A stretch of 64,000 nt of DNA from Streptomyces monomycini (GTDB lineage: Bacteria; Actinomycetota; Actinomycetes; Streptomycetales; Streptomycetaceae), in the NCBI RefSeq assembly GCF_022271435.1, contig NZ_JAFIQY010000006.1:186001-250000 (forward strand), written 5' to 3'. The first letter of the stretch is position 1. Every line of letters starts with the position of its first letter. Positions 57,661 to 64,000 of the stretch are shown one piece after another. The notes under the pieces were generated by a model. The model saw only the letters and a program-made list of their open reading frames with translations. It had not been told where the DNA came from and searched no databases. Both the position numbers and the translations under genes were made by a program.

Positions 57661-58815
57661 GTGACTGACGCGACCGCCGTGAACACGACCTCCGACGTTC
57701 CGGACCTGCTCGATCTGCCGCCGCTCACCGCCGGACACTTCGCGCGGATCGAGGACAAGGTCGCGGCGCTGATGCGTACCCGGGCCGACGTCGTGGCCAT
57801 GCAGGGTGAGGCGCTGCTGCCGCTGGAGGCGTGCATCCGCTCCGCCGTGGGCCCCGGCACCACGGCACTCAACATCGTGACCGGCCCCTACGGTGAGACC
57901 TTCGGCGGCTGGCTGCGGTCCTGTGGCGCCGAGGTCGTCACGATCAGCGCGCCGTTCACGGAAGCCGTACGCCCGGAGCAGGTGGCGGAGGCGCTGCGTG
58001 AGCACCCCGCCATCGACTTCGTGAGCCTGGTGCACGCCGAGGCGGCGACCGGCAACACCAACCCGGTCGCCGAGATCGGTGCCGTCGTGCGGGCGCACGG
58101 CGCGCTGCTCATGCTCGACGCCGTGGCCTCGGTGGGAGCGGAACCGCTGCTCACCGACGAGTGGGGCGTCGACCTGTGCGTGATCGGCGGGCAGAAGGCG
58201 CTGGGAGGCCCGGCAGGCGTTTCGGCGGCCTCGGTGAGTGCCCGGGCCTGGGAGCGCATCGCGGCCAACGATCAGGCTCCCCGTCGCTCGTACCTCTCGC
58301 TGCTGGACTGGAAGGAGCGGTGGATCGACGGCGGACGTACCGCGCTGCCGCACGCTCCGGCGCAGCTGGAGATGCTCGCTCTGGAGCAGGCCGTGGACCG
58401 TGTCGATGCGGAGGGCCTCGACGCCGTCATCACCCGTCACCGGGCGGCTGCGGCGGCGGTACGGGCAGGTGTGCGGGTACTCGGCGCACTGTCCCCGTAC
58501 GTGGTGCGGGACGAGGACGCGGCCCCGGCTGCCACGACCTTGCGCGCGCCTGCGGACCTGGACGCACGTGAGATCGTCTCGGCCGCGCTGGATGCCGCGG
58601 ACGGCACGGTCGCCGTGCCCGTCCAGGCCGCGGCAGGAGCGCTGGCCAAGGAGATGATCCGGGTGAATCACTACGGGCAGGCGGCAGAGCGGGGCGTGGT
58701 GCTGGCATCCCTCGCGGCGTTGGCGGCGGGCCTGCGGGTGCTCGGCGTCACGGTGGACGGCGACGGGGCCGCCGCGGCGGCGGGTGCGGCATGGGACGAG
58801 GTCGTCGCCGGCTGA
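57661..58815 (+). CDS. Class V PLP aminotransferase (alanine-glyoxylate type)
   Basis: 384 residues from GTG 57661, with GGAAGG upstream. It has the PLP lysine at residue 179 in IGGQKALGGPAG, ALLMLDAVASVGAEPL and the Gly-rich GPYGETFGGWLR segment. The family transfers amino groups from alanine or serine to glyoxylate or pyruvate; the exact substrate cannot be told. An Ala-rich tail closes it. Confidence 0.88.
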   Translation: MTDATAVNTTSDVPDLLDLPPLTAGHFARIEDKVAALMRTRADVVAMQGEALLPLEACIRSAVGPGTTALNIVTGPYGETFGGWLRSCGAEVVTISAPFTEAVRPEQVAEALREHPAIDFVSLVHAEAATGNTNPVAEIGAVVRAHGALLMLDAVASVGAEPLLTDEWGVDLCVIGGQKALGGPAGVSAASVSARAWERIAANDQAPRRSYLSLLDWKERWIDGGRTALPHAPAQLEMLALEQAVDRVDAEGLDAVITRHRAAAAAVRAGVRVLGALSPYVVRDEDAAPAATTLRAPADLDAREIVSAALDAADGTVAVPVQAAAGALAKEMIRVNHYGQAAERGVVLASLAALAAGLRVLGVTVDGDGAAAAAGAAWDEVVAG

Positions 58816-58855
58816 GGCAACGAGCGCTTATCGCGCGGCGTATTTGACGCGGGAT

Positions 58856-58899
58856 ATCTGGGGTGCCGTTTCACGTGAAACGGCACCCCAGATTTTTTT
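58856..58899. terminator. Terminator whose stem is built on a parS palindrome
   Basis: A perfect 38-bp palindrome (58856-58893) has parS GTTTCACGTGAAAC (58868-58881) at its centre and outer arms CTGGGGTGCC/GGCACCCCAG. It is followed by T7 (58893-58899). It lies 40 bp past the aminotransferase stop and fits an intrinsic terminator. Confidence 0.85.
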
Positions 58900-58914
58900 G
58901 TTGGGTGGGCGGCT

Positions 58915-58928
58915 GTTTCACGTGAAAC
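58915..58928. other. parS: parS site
   Basis: Exact GTTTCACGTGAAAC, 34 bp after the parS inside the terminator; the last of the 11 in this window. Confidence 0.95.
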
Positions 58929-59372
58929 CGGGGGCGGGGGCGGGGGCTGGTTGGCCGGGGGTGTGGCTGAGACGTCAATGCCCCTATGAGCGCGCTGAGT
59001 TGGTGGTCGGGGGTGACGGCTTGAACGAGTGGTCGGGTGTTGGCTGCGTGTGTCGCCTCCGTGGCGGTGCGGCCGTAGGGGGTTTCCTCCTTTTGGGCGC
59101 GCTCCGGTGGCGGGGTGGGGGAGCCGGAGAAAGGCTGAGTGGCGAAGATCCGCGCCGTCCCAGCCTCGGTCTCGGTCTCGGCCCTTGCCCGGCTTCGGCC
59201 CTGGCTTGGGCCCCGGCCCCTTTCCGGCCTCTCCCCCGTTTCTCTGCGCTGGAGTCCTGTACGGCGAGCCGGGTGATGATCTTGGTTTCAGGCCCCCGTA
59301 AAATCGGAACGAAGGACCCGGTTGAGCGTGCAGAATGCTCGACTCGGGAGGCGACGGTTCTCAGGAGGGTGG
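58929..59372. other. Intergenic stretch, no gene seen
   Basis: These 444 bases are very G-rich at the start and pyrimidine-rich around 59160-59240 (repeated CTCGGTCTCGG and GGCCC units). A possible -10 TAAAAT (59299-59304) lies before the next gene. No coding frame looks real. Confidence 0.6.
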
Positions 59373-60140
59373 ATGGTGGCGGACGGGGCGTCTGCCCCTG
59401 CGCGGGCGGACGCGCGGCGCAACAAGGAACTGGTGTTGCGGGCAGCCCGAACTGCTTTCGAGGAGCAGGGGTTGGGCGTACCGCTGGGTGAGATCGCGCG
59501 GCGTGCCGGTGTCGGCGCCGGAACCGTCTACCGTCATTTCCCTTCCAAAGACGCGCTGTTCAGGGCATCAGTCGCCGACAGGGCGCGGCTTTTCGCGGAC
59601 ACCGCTCGGGACTTGGCGGACGCCACGGACCCCGTAGCCGTCTTTTTCCGGTTCATCGCTTCGGTGATCCGGGTGGCGTCCCGCAACAAGGCGCTGTGTG
59701 ACGCGCTGGAGGCGGCCGGCGAGGGTGGTTACCAGCCTTCGCCGCATGCCGAGCGGGACTTCACCGAGGCCCTGGGAGTCTTGCTCGTACGGGCCCAAGA
59801 GGCGGGCGGCGTACGGAAGGACGTCGGTCTCGAAGACGTCCTGGCGCTGCTGGTCGGGTGCCTTTCGATGGAGCGTCGGCAGGTCACGTCGGGGGCACCG
59901 CAGGGGCGGATGACGTCCTTGATGTGCGACGGACTGCGGGCGGGGAAGGGCGTGACGAAACTGCCCCGCCAGGTGCAGAACCGTAACGAAACTCCGTGCG
60001 AGGTGTGTGGGGACCCTGTTCCTCTCGCGCGTACAGGCCGGCCGGCGCGGTTCTGTGGCGGAGCCTGTCGGCAGAAGGCGCACCGGGCCAGGGTGCGGAC
60101 GCCGGTGCGTACTCGCGAAGGGGGCCGGCCCCGCGGCTGA
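59373..60140 (+). CDS. TetR regulator with a C-terminal Cys4 zinc-ribbon-like tail
   Basis: About 255 residues from ATG 59373 (GTG 59376 also possible), with AGGAGG upstream. The TetR helix-turn-helix spans about 17-65 (RNKELVLRAARTAFEEQGLGVPLGEIARRAGVGAGTVYRHFPSKD). After the ligand domain, at about 209-232, comes CEVCGDPVPLARTGRPARFC and GGACRQKAHRARVR: CxxC, 15 residues, CxxxC. The same GRPxxFC..xCRQ pattern occurs as a short putative zinc domain in other Streptomyces proteins. The fusion to TetR is unusual. Confidence 0.85.
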   Translation: MVADGASAPARADARRNKELVLRAARTAFEEQGLGVPLGEIARRAGVGAGTVYRHFPSKDALFRASVADRARLFADTARDLADATDPVAVFFRFIASVIRVASRNKALCDALEAAGEGGYQPSPHAERDFTEALGVLLVRAQEAGGVRKDVGLEDVLALLVGCLSMERRQVTSGAPQGRMTSLMCDGLRAGKGVTKLPRQVQNRNETPCEVCGDPVPLARTGRPARFCGGACRQKAHRARVRTPVRTREGGRPRG

Positions 60141-60246
60141 GGGGGCACCCGGTACGGCGGTGACGCGGGCGCCCCGGGACGGGACCGAGTCGGACGGAAA
60201 CGCGACGGAACGGCGGAGAGCGCGCGTCGTGGCAGGGCGCGCGAGG

Positions 60247-60699
60247 TCAGAGCTGGAGCTTGAAGCCCAGGTGGGAGGCCTCGAAGCCGAGGTGTTCGTA
60301 GAAGCGGTGGGCGTCGACGCGCGTCGCGTCGGAGGTGAGCTGCACCAGCCGGCAGCCAAGGGCGCGGGATTCGGCGACCGCCCACTGGATCAGCCGGGTG
60401 CCCAGGCCGCTGCCCCGCTCGTCCGCGTGGACGCGTACCGCCTCGATGGTCGAACGGCTGCTGCCGCGACGTGAAAGCCCGGGTATCACCGTGAGTTGGA
60501 GTGTCCCCACCGGCCGGTCGCCGCGTACGGCGACGACCAGGTGCTGGTTGGGGTCGGCGGCCAGCAGCGCGTACGCCGCGCGGTACGGGGTCAGGTCGTC
60601 CGGACTCTCGCGGGTGGCGCCCAGCGCGTCGTCGGCCAGCATGGCGACGATGGCCGGAATGTCGTCCTCGGTCGCTGGGCGGATCTCGATGTCGCTCAT
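60247..60699 (-). CDS. GNAT family N-acetyltransferase
   Basis: 150 residues from the ATG at 60697-60699, which follows TAGGGT by seven bases and so may be leaderless. It has the GNAT core: VVAVRGDRPVGTLQLTVIPGL, IEAVRVHADERGSGLGTRLIQWAVAESRALGC with the Q/RxxGxG motif, and FYEHLGFEASHLGFKLQL. The substrate is unknown. Confidence 0.92.
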   Translation of the reverse strand: MSDIEIRPATEDDIPAIVAMLADDALGATRESPDDLTPYRAAYALLAADPNQHLVVAVRGDRPVGTLQLTVIPGLSRRGSSRSTIEAVRVHADERGSGLGTRLIQWAVAESRALGCRLVQLTSDATRVDAHRFYEHLGFEASHLGFKLQL

Positions 60700-60723
60700 G
60701 AGCGGGACCCTACGCACCCCTGC

Positions 60724-61443
60724 TCAAGCAGGCGTGGCGAGGGTTTCCACCGCGGTCACTAGGGGGGCCAGCTCGGGGCGTTTTGCGGCGTCCTGGAGTG
60801 CTTCGCGCAGCGCCGTGTCGTGCGTCGGACGGGCCTCTTCGAGCAGCTGACGTCCTTCGTCGGTGACGTTGGTGTAGATGCCGCGCCGGTCGTCGGGGCA
60901 CAGGTACCGGGAGAGCAGGTGGCGCTCTTCGAGGCGGGTGACCAGACGGGTGGTGGCGCTCTGGCTGAGCACGACCGAGTCCGCGACCTGGTGCATCCGC
61001 AGATGGCCGCCCGGGCCGTCGTGCTGCTCGTTGAGCACGTTCAGTACGGAGAACTCCCGGACGCTCAGGTCGTGCCGGGCCTGCAACGCGCGCTCGATGT
61101 GCGACTCGATGCGGCCGTGCAGGGCGGAGAGGGCGCACCAGCCCTGGGCGAGGGCCGGTGCGGAGCCGGAGCCGGCCGGGCAGCCCTGGCCGGGCGCGTC
61201 CACGTCTGTGGCCGGGGGCACGGACGCGGTCGAGCGGTCACTCGCGGCCGCGTCCGTGGGTGCGGTCGCGTCGGCAGGCCTGTTCGGTGACGTGTCCGCC
61301 GACGCACTCGTGGCCGAAGTCGGGGCCGGAGCCGTCGGCGAGTCCATGCGCTCGTCCACCGCAGGTTCCTGGTGGCCGTGCTGCCCGCCCTGTCCCGTCC
61401 GCCGCGGGCTCTGCCGCGCCGCCCGCCGGGTCTGCTGCGTCAT
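60724..61443 (-). CDS. MarR family transcriptional regulator with a long disordered N-terminus
   Basis: 239 residues from the ATG at 61441-61443, with a strong AAGGAGGT seven bases upstream. The first 95 residues are Ala/Thr/Ser/Pro-rich and low in complexity. The MarR fold follows: HGRIESHIERALQARHDLSVREFSVLNVL, RMHQVADSVVLSQSATTRLVTRLEERHLL and LCPDDRRGIYTNVTDEGRQLL. It is divergent from the MFS exporter gene it probably controls. Confidence 0.9.
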   Translation of the reverse strand: MTQQTRRAARQSPRRTGQGGQHGHQEPAVDERMDSPTAPAPTSATSASADTSPNRPADATAPTDAAASDRSTASVPPATDVDAPGQGCPAGSGSAPALAQGWCALSALHGRIESHIERALQARHDLSVREFSVLNVLNEQHDGPGGHLRMHQVADSVVLSQSATTRLVTRLEERHLLSRYLCPDDRRGIYTNVTDEGRQLLEEARPTHDTALREALQDAAKRPELAPLVTAVETLATPA

Positions 61444-61576
61444 CGAGGACCTCCTTACAGGTCGTACGACCCAGGATAGGACACCATCGAAATAGCCCGC
61501 GCTTGCAAATAAACGGCGTCTGCAATTATTGTCGGCGCTCGTTAAAGCTTCATGCAATCGTTCGAAGGGATCCGTC
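61444..61576. promoter_or_regulatory. MarR/MFS divergent regulatory region
   Basis: This 133-bp gap is unusually AT-rich for the window. It contains TTGCAA (61503-61508), the palindrome CAATTATTG (61523-61531) and TGCAAT (61553-61558), a set of repeated TGCAA half sites that MarR could bind. Confidence 0.55.
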
Positions 61577-62857
61577 ATGCCGCTCGCTCTCCTGGCGCTC
61601 ACCATCGGCGCCTTCGGGATCGGGATGACCGAGTTCGCGGTTATGGGGCTGCTGCCCGACGTGGCCGCGGGCTTCGGCGTCTCCATCCCGACGGCCGGGT
61701 ACGCGACCACTCTGTACGCGCTCGGCGTCGTCGTCGGCGCTCCGCTGACGACCGCCCTCGGCACCCGGATGACCCGTAAGCAGATGCTGATGCTGCTGAT
61801 GGGGCTGTTTGTGGTGGGCAACCTGCTCACTGCCGTGGCGCCCGTGTTCGCGGTCATGCTGGCCGGGCGGATCGTTTCGTCCTTTGCGCACGGCGCGTTC
61901 TTCGGCATCGGCTCGCTGGTGGCCGCCGATCTCGTCGCGCCGCACAAGCGGGCCGGCGCCATCTCGATGATGTTCGCCGGACTGACCGTCGCCAACGTCG
62001 TGGGCGTACCGTTCGGCACCCTGCTCGCCCAGCAGATCAACTGGCGCGCCACCTTCGTCGCCATCGCGGTCCTGGGCGTACTCGGTTTCCTCGGCGTCGC
62101 CAGGCTGGTCCCGGCACAGGCCGTGAAGGCGGCAGCCCCGATGGGCCAGGAGATCGCCGTCTTCCGCAACCCCCAGGTCGGGCTGGCGATGCTGATGACG
62201 GTCCTCGGCTTCGGCGGTGTCTTCGCGGCCGTCACCTACCTCGCCTCGATGATGACCGAGGTCGCCGGTTTTGCCCCGTCGTCCGTCGTCTGGCTCACGG
62301 CCGTCTTCGGCCTGGGAATGGTCGGCGGCAACCTCGTCTCGGGACGGTTCACCGACCGCCACATGATGCCGATGCTGTACGTGTCACTGGTCGGGCTCGC
62401 GCTCTCGCTGGCCGCGTTCAGCTTCGCCGCCCACGACAAGGCCGCCGCGACCGTCACCATCGCTCTCATCGGCGCCTTCGGTTTCGCGACCGTGCCACCG
62501 CTGCAGAAGCGGATCATGGATCAGGCGGCGACCGCCCCCACCCTCGCCTCGGTCGGCAACATCGCGGCCTTCAACTTCGGCAACGCGCTCGCCTCCTGGC
62601 TCGGCGGGATCGTCATCGCGGCGGGGCTCGGGCTGACCGCGCCGAACTGGGTCGGAGTGGGGATGACCGTCCTGGCACTGGGCGTCGCGGTCCTCGCGGG
62701 AGCGTTGGAGCGGCGGGGCGGCAGCCTGGGGGGCGGTCGCGGAGCGCGCAGCGGCGCGGACGAGCGCAGTGACGCGGACGAGCGCAGCGGCGCAGATGAG
62801 CGCAGCGGTCAGGTTGTCGCTTCGGGAGCCGGGGCCGGATCCGGAGCCGGGATCTAA
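61577..62857 (+). CDS. MFS efflux transporter (DHA1 type)
   Basis: 426 residues from the ATG at 61577, with GAAGGGA upstream. It has twelve membrane segments, starting MPLALLALTIGAFGIGMTEFAVMGLLPDVA, with the DHA1 motif GAPLTTALGTRMTRKQMLMLLMGLF (about 60-85) as in Cmx/AraJ-type drug exporters. The C-terminal tail repeats GADERS three times (18-bp units). It probably exports a drug or sugar and is controlled by the divergent MarR. Confidence 0.92.
   Translation: MPLALLALTIGAFGIGMTEFAVMGLLPDVAAGFGVSIPTAGYATTLYALGVVVGAPLTTALGTRMTRKQMLMLLMGLFVVGNLLTAVAPVFAVMLAGRIVSSFAHGAFFGIGSLVAADLVAPHKRAGAISMMFAGLTVANVVGVPFGTLLAQQINWRATFVAIAVLGVLGFLGVARLVPAQAVKAAAPMGQEIAVFRNPQVGLAMLMTVLGFGGVFAAVTYLASMMTEVAGFAPSSVVWLTAVFGLGMVGGNLVSGRFTDRHMMPMLYVSLVGLALSLAAFSFAAHDKAAATVTIALIGAFGFATVPPLQKRIMDQAATAPTLASVGNIAAFNFGNALASWLGGIVIAAGLGLTAPNWVGVGMTVLALGVAVLAGALERRGGSLGGGRGARSGADERSDADERSGADERSGQVVASGAGAGSGAGI
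62753..62806 (+). repeat. Three 18-bp tandem repeats in the MFS C-terminus
   Basis: Three units at 62753-62770, 62771-62788 and 62789-62806, encoding GADERS, DADERS, GADERS. Confidence 0.8.
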
Positions 62858-63184
62858 GCCGGGGCCAGGTCCGAGGTGACGGTCGGCAGCGCTGAGGGAG
62901 AGGCGGCGGTGACCGTACGCGGTCAGGCGGCCGGATTCCTCGGGCCGGTTCTGTAGCCCATTGAAGGGGCCGGGTCCCGTACCGGAGCCGAGCCCCGCCT
63001 CGGAGCGGAGGACCTACCCAGGCCCCGACTCATCCCCCGTTCACAGACGACCGCACCCGGCCGGCCCACCCGTCCGTGCGCTCCAAGCACCACCCGAGCA
63101 CGCCTAGTACCTGCCCATAGGAATCCGCACAACCCACGCACACCCGTACTTACCCGTACGCACTCACACACAGGAGCGCCCCTC
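62858..63184. other. Intergenic stretch, no gene seen
   Basis: These 327 bases contain no convincing frame. The last 100 are low in G on the plus strand and lead into the next gene. No clear promoter is visible. Confidence 0.6.
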
Positions 63185-63613
63185 ATGAGCACCACCCCGT
63201 CCGTCCGCCCGCTCACCACCCCCGACGCGGACGCCCTGATGGAAGCCGCCCGCGCCGCCGCCGCCGACCTCGGGGTCAAGGGCAGTGTCAGCGTCCTGGA
63301 CGCGGGCGGTCACCTGCTCGGCTTCCGGCGCGACGACACCGCCGTGCTGATCTCGGGCGAGACCAGCACCCGCAAGGCGTACACCGCGTTGCAGCTGGAC
63401 GCGCCGACCGCCGACCTCGTCGACGCCGTACGGCCCGACGGCCTCTTCCACACGCTGCCCACCGCGCTCGACCGCCCGCTGCTGTTCATCGCCGGTGGCG
63501 TACCGGTCCATCGGGACGGCCGCCTGATCGGCGCGATCGGCGTCGGCGGCGGTGCGCCGGAGCAGGACGACCGCATCGCCCGTGCCGCCATCGAGGCGGC
63601 GGGCCTCAACTGA
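63185..63613 (+). CDS. GlcG/HbpS family protein (heme-binding like)
   Basis: 142 residues from ATG 63185, with AGGAG about nine bases upstream. The GlcG/HbpS pattern is ALMEAARAAAADLGVKGSVSVLDAGGHLLGFRRDD, STRKAYTAL, and the Gly-rich DGRLIGAIGVGGGAPEQDDRIARAAIEAAG. HbpS of Streptomyces binds heme and acts with a sensor kinase, but this one lacks a signal peptide and is probably cytoplasmic. The function is uncertain. Confidence 0.9.
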   Translation: MSTTPSVRPLTTPDADALMEAARAAAADLGVKGSVSVLDAGGHLLGFRRDDTAVLISGETSTRKAYTALQLDAPTADLVDAVRPDGLFHTLPTALDRPLLFIAGGVPVHRDGRLIGAIGVGGGAPEQDDRIARAAIEAAGLN

Positions 63614-63959
63614 CGACACCACTCGGGCGCTTACGCGCCCGTTCGCGGACCTCGGCCGACTGCGCAGCGCGCAGTCGGCCGCCGCGTCGGGTGAGGCCCC
63701 AGAGCTTGAGTACGGAGATGGCGGCGATGAAGAGGTGCGTGGCCGTCGCGACGGAGGGCGCGGGCACCATGCTCAGCCCGGTGTCCGGTGTCCGGTGTCC
63801 GGTGTCCGGTGTCCGGTGTCCGGTGTCCGGCGGGCCGGCCACGGCATCGGCCGCCAGCCGGTCGATGCCCGGGCGCAGGGAGAAGGCCGTCAGCAGTACG
63901 GTCGCCACGGTCAACCAGAACTTGACGACGCGGCGCACAGGCCGACTGAGCTGCTTCAT
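63606..63959 (-). CDS. Small two-helix membrane protein with a repeat-encoded loop
   Basis: 117 residues from ATG 63957-63959. It has two hydrophobic segments, FWLTVATVLLTAFSL (about 14-28) and ATHLFIAAISVLKLWGL (about 72-88), separated by a loop that contains PDTGHRT repeated about 2.5 times, encoded by the 7-bp tandem array. The C-terminus is basic. It is convergent with, and overlaps by 8 bp, the GlcG-like gene. The family is not recognised. Confidence 0.65.
   Translation of the reverse strand: MKQLSRPVRRVVKFWLTVATVLLTAFSLRPGIDRLAADAVAGPPDTGHRTPDTGHRTPDTGLSMVPAPSVATATHLFIAAISVLKLWGLTRRGGRLRAAQSAEVRERARKRPSGVVS
63781..63829. repeat. Seven tandem copies of GTGTCCG
   Basis: An exact 7-bp unit repeated seven times, within the reading frame of the small membrane protein. 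Three units make 21 bp, seven codons. Confidence 0.95.
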
Positions 63960-64000
63960 GATCCACGGTCGCGTCCGGCGGGCAGCGCGGCATCTGACGG

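Overview
The window is a high-GC actinobacterial chromosome segment that carries the replication origin, almost certainly from a Streptomyces. Evidence: a DnaA with a very long Pro/Gln-rich linker, an oriC of about 1 kb full of DnaA boxes between dnaA and dnaN, 11 exact copies of the Streptomyces parS palindrome GTTTCACGTGAAAC, frequent GTG starts, and the gene order gyrA-gyrB-DUF721-recF-gnd-dnaN-oriC-dnaA | rpmH-rnpA-yidD-yidC-jag-rsmG-parA-parB.

Left part (1-16260): gyrA (cut by the window edge), gyrB, the DUF721 gene, recF, gnd, dnaN and dnaA all read leftward. rpmH, rnpA, yidD, yidC, jag and rsmG read rightward from a shared dnaA/rpmH promoter region. oriC fills 9386-10486. Middle (16261-49778): parAB, then a conserved block also known from mycobacteria (trxA-trxB-anti-sigma-sigM-pseudokinase-murJ-DUF6049, with cca divergent), an LppU-like membrane protein, an MFS transporter, padR-ino1, a bifunctional penicillin-binding protein, a GT87-like glycosyltransferase, an alanine-racemase-like protein beside femX, the rpsF-ssb-rpsR-rplI operon, a secreted protease, a MATE transporter and dnaB. 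This block joins replication, segregation, thiol redox control and peptidoglycan assembly.

Right part (49779-64000) is accessory in character: regulators paired with enzymes (TetR with a frameshifted quinone oxidoreductase and an FAD monooxygenase; MarR with an MFS exporter), a YunG-like protein, a MerR-sliding clamp fusion, a truncated TPR-like gene, a MerR regulator, a serine beta-lactamase-like hydrolase, a class V aminotransferase, a TetR with a C-terminal zinc-ribbon-like tail, a GlcG/HbpS-like protein and a small membrane protein whose reading frame crosses a 7-bp tandem repeat.

The points most worth a second look are: (1) the MerR-beta clamp fusion at 53785-54900 with its 19-bp-spacer MerR-type promoter and a parS inside its last codons; (2) a 38-bp perfect palindrome at 58856-58893 that has parS at its centre and a T-run after it, so it looks like parS and a transcription terminator in one; (3) perfect or near-perfect DnaA boxes outside oriC, in the dnaN-gnd gap and upstream of dnaB, while the boxes inside oriC are all degenerate; (4) the rule that parS sites inside genes are always read in one frame, as VSRET. 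No insertion sequence, CRISPR array, tRNA or rRNA gene was seen.
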